Positions 60,713 through 64,000 of a DNA stretch of 64,000 nt are shown piece after piece. Both the position numbers and the translations under genes were made by a program. The stretch spans positions 1,054,001 to 1,118,000 of the forward strand of contig JAWLAG010000001.1 of assembly GCA_041395505.1 (NCBI GenBank), given 5' to 3'. Below the pieces are notes generated by a model. The model had not been told where the DNA came from, did not search any database, and worked only from the letters and a program-made list of their open reading frames with translations. Each line of letters begins with the position of its first letter. Within the stretch, counting starts at the first letter, position 1. This DNA is from Steroidobacteraceae bacterium. GTDB taxonomy: Bacteria; Pseudomonadota; Gammaproteobacteria; Steroidobacterales; Steroidobacteraceae.

Positions 60713-61507
60713 CTAGTCGAGATCGGCGGGGCGGTGCGGTGCGAGCGCCTCGACCAGGGCGGCAAAAACACGCGGATTGCCTGCGATGATATTGCCGCCC
60801 TGCGCGTAGGGTTCGCCGCCCAGGGTGCCAACGCGACCGCCTGCTTCGGTAATGAGCAGGGTGCCTGCGGCCGTATCCCAGGCGTTGAGGCCGATTTCCC
60901 AGAAGCCGTCGACGCGGCCAGCTGCGACATAGGCGAGATCGAGCGCTGCCGAACCCGGACGGCGCACCCCGGCCGCGGCGCTCATGACTTCGCGCAACAT
61001 CGCAAGGTAGTTGTCCATGTAGGCGGCATTGGCGCGGTAGGGGAAGCCGGTGGCAATCAGGGCGCCTTCCAGGGTTGCCTGCTGACTGACGCGTATGCGC
61101 TTGTTCTCGAGCTGCGCGCCGACGCCGCGGCTCGCAGTAAAACACTCCTGTCGCATCGGGTCGTAGATCACGGCGTGTTGCAATTGGCCGCGTTGCTGAC
61201 AGGCGATCGAAACCGAGAACGTCGGGAAGCCGTGGAGGAAATTCGTTGTGCCATCGAGCGGATCGATGATCCAGACAGTATCGGACTCGCCGCTCGCACC
61301 ACTCTCTTCGGCAAGGAAGGCGTGGTCGGGATAGGCTTTGCGAATGGTGGCGATGATCTCGCGTTCGGCGTGCCTGTCCACCTCCGATACGAAATCATTG
61401 CGACCCTTGGCAGAGACCTCGAGGCTCTCGAGCCGCGACAATGAACGCACGATGATTTCGCTGGCGCGCCGCGCGGCGCGAATCGCGATGTTGAGTAATG
61501 GAGCCAC
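60713..61507 (-). CDS. suhB: Inositol-1-monophosphatase family protein (SuhB-like)
   Basis: A 264-residue Mg-dependent phosphatase. EESGASGESDTVWIIDPLDG contains the first metal ligands (E and the DPLDG aspartates), followed by TTNFLHGFPTFSVSIA, and the C-terminal AWDTAAGTLLITEAGG gives the last Asp. In E. coli SuhB, besides phosphatase activity, takes part in rRNA transcription antitermination. It is divergent from trmJ by 42 bases, the gammaproteobacterial order. Confidence 0.95.
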   Translation of the reverse strand: MAPLLNIAIRAARRASEIIVRSLSRLESLEVSAKGRNDFVSEVDRHAEREIIATIRKAYPDHAFLAEESGASGESDTVWIIDPLDGTTNFLHGFPTFSVSIACQQRGQLQHAVIYDPMRQECFTASRGVGAQLENKRIRVSQQATLEGALIATGFPYRANAAYMDNYLAMLREVMSAAAGVRRPGSAALDLAYVAAGRVDGFWEIGLNAWDTAAGTLLITEAGGRVGTLGGEPYAQGGNIIAGNPRVFAALVEALAPHRPADLD

Positions 61508-61549
61508 GATGAAACTGCCCGGTGGGGGTAGCGGCTAGAATATCACGTC

Positions 61550-62302
61550 ATGCAAATGCGCTCCGATGCACTCGAAAATCTCGCGATCGTGCTGGTGGGT
61601 ACGTCCCATCCCGGCAATATCGGTTCGGCAGCGCGCGCCATGAAGAACATGGGACTCGGCTGCTTGCGGCTGGTTCGACCGCGCCTGTTCCCCGATCCGG
61701 AGGCGACCGCGCTGGCCTCGGGGGCCGACGACGTGCTCGCATCGGCGCAAGTGCATACCGACCTGCACGCAGCGATTGGCGAGGCGCGGCTGGTGGTGGC
61801 TACGACCTCGCGTGCCCGCGAGAAGAACTACCAGGTGCTCGACGTGCGCGATGCTGCGCTTCGCATCGCCGCGACCCTGCCTGCCGCGCCAGTCTGTGTG
61901 CTCTTTGGCAATGAGCGGACCGGTCTTACCAACGAGGAGCTGGCGAGCTCGCATTTCCTGCTGCGCGTGCCGGCGGATTCGCGCTACGAATCGCTGAACC
62001 TCGCCATGGCCGTGCTGCTCGTTGCCTACGAAGTGCGGCGCGCGGTCATCGAGTCGGGCGGCAGCAGTCCGCCTGCCATCGCGCCTGCGCCGGTCGCCGA
62101 GATGGAACGTTTGTACGAACATTTTGCTGCGGTGCTGGAGGAAATCGATTTTCGCGATCGCACGGCGAGCGGTACACACCTGATGACGCGCATTCGACGC
62201 CTGTTGCAGCGCGCCGCGCCTGATCAGAACGAAGTCAACATCCTGCGCGGTATCCTGACCGCGGTGCAACAGCGTCGTCGGCGCGCGGGAGAGCGTGAGT
62301 GA
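61550..62302 (+). CDS. trmJ: tRNA (cytidine/uridine-32-2'-O)-methyltransferase TrmJ
   Basis: A 250-residue SPOUT-class methyltransferase. IVLVGTSHPGNIGSAARAMK is the RNA-binding start, LFGNERTGLTNEEL the knot motif and YESLNLAMAVLLVAYEVRR the SAM-binding end. It methylates the ribose at position 32 of several tRNAs. Its stop overlaps the GTG start of the desulfurase gene. In many relatives iscR lies here; it is absent. Confidence 0.95.
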   Translation: MQMRSDALENLAIVLVGTSHPGNIGSAARAMKNMGLGCLRLVRPRLFPDPEATALASGADDVLASAQVHTDLHAAIGEARLVVATTSRAREKNYQVLDVRDAALRIAATLPAAPVCVLFGNERTGLTNEELASSHFLLRVPADSRYESLNLAMAVLLVAYEVRRAVIESGGSSPPAIAPAPVAEMERLYEHFAAVLEEIDFRDRTASGTHLMTRIRRLLQRAAPDQNEVNILRGILTAVQQRRRRAGERE

Positions 62303-63456
62303 GCGCACCGATTTACCTCGATTATGCCGCGACCACGCCGGTTGCAGACGAGGTCGCGGCGGCCATGTGCGACTGCCTCACCGCGAATGGCGTGTTTGGC
62401 AACGCGGCCGCGACGACCCACGCCTACGGACGCGAAGCCGCGGCGCGCGTTCGCAAGGCGCGGGACGAGCTCGCGCAGCTGCTCAACTGCGATTGCGACG
62501 AACTGGTGTTCACCTCGGGCGCCACGGAAGCTAACAACATGGCGATCTTCGGCGTGGCGCATTCGCTCGCCGACCGCGGCCGGCACATCATCAGCAGCCG
62601 GATGGAGCACAAGGCAGTCATCGACCCGTTGCGTTCGCTCGAGCGCGATGGCTTCGAGGTGACCTGGCTCGAGCCGGGAGCCGAGGGGCGCATCGAGGCG
62701 GGCCAGCTCGCCGCGGCGATACGTAGCGATACGGTGCTCGTGACCCTCATGCACGCCAACAATGAAACCGGTGCGGTGCAGGACATTGCGGCGATGGCGG
62801 CGATCTGCCGCGATGCCGGCGTGACGATGCACAGTGATGCCGCGCAATCCGTCGGCAAACTTGCCGTGGATGTAACGGCAATCGATATCGACTTGCTCGC
62901 CTTGACCGCACACAAGTTCTACGGGCCAAAAGGTGTCGGCGCGCTCATCCTGCGCCGCCGCGCGCGCGGCCGCATGCGGCCATTGATCCTCGGCGGCGGG
63001 CACCAGGGCGGTTGGCGCTCGGGGACCTTGCCTACGCACCAGATCGTCGGTCTCGGGGCTGCTGCACGGCTCGCAGGCGAACGGCTTGCCGGCGATGCAA
63101 AGCGCCTCGGCGGGCTGCGCGAGCGGCTTTGGCAAGGCTTGTCAGGGCTCTCAGGCGTCGTTCGCAATACGCCGCAGACACATTGCCTGCCGGCGACGCT
63201 CAGCGTTTCGTTCGAAGCGGTGCATGGCGAGAGCCTGATCACAAGCCTGCCGGGCATTGCCGTTACGGCCGGCGCGGCATGCCACTCGGCCGATGGCGAA
63301 CCCTCCTATGTGCTGCGTGCGCTGGGGCGTCCGCCACGGCTCGCCCAGGCGACACTGCGCCTGTCACTCGGCCGGTATACGACCGCGGCGGACGTGGACA
63401 GCGCCGCCGGCCACATCGTGGCCGCCGTGCGGCGACTGCGCGTCATCGGCCCATGA
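62299..63456 (+). CDS. Cysteine desulfurase, IscS-like
   Basis: A 385-residue PLP enzyme that takes sulfur from cysteine as a persulfide. LDYAATTPVADEVAAAM is the IscS opening, HSDAAQSVGKL gives the PLP contacts, LTAHKFYGPKGVGALILRRR holds the PLP lysine, and GAACHSADGEPSYVLRAL the mobile catalytic Cys with the IscS-type context. The start is a GTG overlapping the trmJ stop. It is followed with an ATGA overlap by a degenerate IscU-like gene and then an IscA-type gene, so it supplies Fe-S synthesis. Confidence 0.94.
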   Translation: MSAPIYLDYAATTPVADEVAAAMCDCLTANGVFGNAAATTHAYGREAAARVRKARDELAQLLNCDCDELVFTSGATEANNMAIFGVAHSLADRGRHIISSRMEHKAVIDPLRSLERDGFEVTWLEPGAEGRIEAGQLAAAIRSDTVLVTLMHANNETGAVQDIAAMAAICRDAGVTMHSDAAQSVGKLAVDVTAIDIDLLALTAHKFYGPKGVGALILRRRARGRMRPLILGGGHQGGWRSGTLPTHQIVGLGAAARLAGERLAGDAKRLGGLRERLWQGLSGLSGVVRNTPQTHCLPATLSVSFEAVHGESLITSLPGIAVTAGAACHSADGEPSYVLRALGRPPRLAQATLRLSLGRYTTAADVDSAAGHIVAAVRRLRVIGP

Positions 63457-63854
63457 GGCCACCGCAGGCCGCAAGCCCGCTCTGCGCGCTCGCCTGGGAC
63501 CATTTCATCCATTCGCCGCATGCGGGCGATCTGCCGCCGGGCGAGGGCGCTGTCGTCACGGGCGAGGCCGGCCGCATCACGGGGGAATGCTGGGTGCGCC
63601 TGCAGGTCCGGCACGATGCCGGGCACGTGACGGCTGCACGGTTTAGAAGCTTCGCTTGTCCGCATACTGTGGCAACCTGCGACTGGTTGTGCGCTCAGCT
63701 CGACGGGCGGCCGATTGCGGATCTGCAGCCTTCTGCACCCGCCGAGTGGGCCGCAGCGCTCTGCGTGCCGCGGGAGAAACTCGGCGAGCTGCTGCTGGTC
63801 GAAGATGCACTGCGGTCGATCGCCGCGCAGCTCGGAGTTCATCGGGTAAAATAG
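63453..63854 (+). CDS. Degenerate IscU/NifU-N-like protein
   Basis: A 133-residue protein placed between IscS-like and IscA-type genes. It aligns with IscU along GEAGRITGECWVRLQVR (CGD region), AARFRSFACPHTVATCDWLC (the second Cys) and KLGELLLVEDALRSIAAQL (third Cys region). Only the middle Cys lines up. The first site reads GEC where IscU has CGD, and the His-Cys pair before the C-terminal helix is replaced by Gly-Glu. It is therefore unlikely to assemble clusters like IscU, though the fold and operon position are kept. Confidence 0.75.
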   Translation: MRPPQAASPLCALAWDHFIHSPHAGDLPPGEGAVVTGEAGRITGECWVRLQVRHDAGHVTAARFRSFACPHTVATCDWLCAQLDGRPIADLQPSAPAEWAAALCVPREKLGELLLVEDALRSIAAQLGVHRVK

Positions 63855-63859
63855 ACATT

Positions 63860-64000
63860 ATGGCAATTGCACTGACGGAATCAGCAGCGACCCGGGTGCG
63901 GCATTTCCTCGCCCAGCGTGGTCATGGCATCGGCCTTCGAATCGGCGTGCGCAAGACCGGCTGCTCGGGATTCGCCTATGTGGTGAATTATGCCGATGCG
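63860..64000 (+). CDS. IscA/ErpA-type iron-sulfur protein, N-terminal part (partial)
   Basis: An ATG at 63860, 5 bases after the IscU-like stop, opens a frame cut by the window end after 47 residues. MAIALTESAATRVRHFLAQR then IGVRKTGCSGFAYVVNYADA matches the A-type carrier family, with the first conserved Cys in KTGCSGF. The C-terminal CGC is beyond the edge. It would carry or insert clusters made with the desulfurase. Confidence 0.9.
   Translation, partial: MAIALTESAATRVRHFLAQRGHGIGLRIGVRKTGCSGFAYVVNYADA

Overview
The window reads as chromosomal DNA of a GC-rich, aerobic, Gram-negative bacterium, most likely a gammaproteobacterium. The evidence is the block queA-tgt-yajC-secD-secF, the suhB/trmJ/isc-type neighbourhood, xerD-dsbC, a 1600-residue NAD-glutamate dehydrogenase, two TonB-dependent receptors and an ETF-ubiquinone oxidoreductase. 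The catabolic content (CoA-transferase, GSTs, a Rieske oxygenase, a fused B12 mutase) would suit a Steroidobacter/Nevskia-like lineage, but that is inference only. There are no insertion sequences, phage genes, rRNA or CRISPR arrays. Genes are tightly packed, many pairs overlap by ATGA, and no gene-free stretch exceeds 300 bases.

Region 1 (1-7.6 kb) holds the start of a probable gamma-carbonic anhydrase, a class III CoA-transferase, two glutathione transferases, a TonB-dependent receptor fused to calcium-type repeats and an OmpA peptidoglycan-binding domain, and an MFS transporter. Region 2 (7.6-18.5 kb) is a catabolic regulon of unknown substrate. A minus-strand operon encodes a ThDP decarboxylase-like enzyme, a PLP aminotransferase, an aldehyde dehydrogenase and a MarR regulator. 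A neighbouring divergon encodes a reductive-dehalogenase-like Fe-S protein on one side, and a mannonate-dehydratase-like enzyme, an FAD oxidoreductase and an amidase/nitrilase on the other. Both units carry an almost identical 18-bp inverted repeat, probably the MarR operator. A Rieske ferredoxin, an ABM-domain protein and a PhzF-family protein follow.

Region 3 (19.5-23.4 kb) is a compact thiamine-acquisition operon under a TPP riboswitch: outer-membrane receptor, thiamine-binding protein, PnuC-family inner-membrane transporter and a thiamine-kinase-like phosphotransferase. Region 4 (23.4-31.6 kb) is a second catabolic divergon. The minus strand carries an SDR, a ThuA-like protein, a Rieske oxygenase and an E1alpha/E1beta/E2 2-oxoacid dehydrogenase complex. 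The plus strand carries a 2Fe-2S ferredoxin, a TetR regulator and an enoyl-CoA hydratase. The 251-bp space between them contains two palindromes.

Region 5 (31.6-43.4 kb) contains an RraB-domain membrane protein, GpmA, a GT2 glycosyltransferase, NAD-glutamate dehydrogenase, ZapE, and an acyl-CoA oxidation set (ETF-QO, HSD10-like dehydrogenase, thiolase). Divergent from that set is the fused mutase IcmF (43.5-47.0 kb), which points to branched-chain acyl-CoA metabolism. Region 6 (47-64 kb) is mainly housekeeping: PlsC, XerD, DsbC, FdxA, a Nudix hydrolase, tRNA-Leu(CAA), an ECF sigma/membrane/PDZ module, QueA-Tgt-YajC-SecD-SecF, TerC, an amino-acid permease, SuhB, TrmJ, and an IscS-like desulfurase followed by a degenerate IscU-like protein and the start of an IscA-type protein, cut by the window end.
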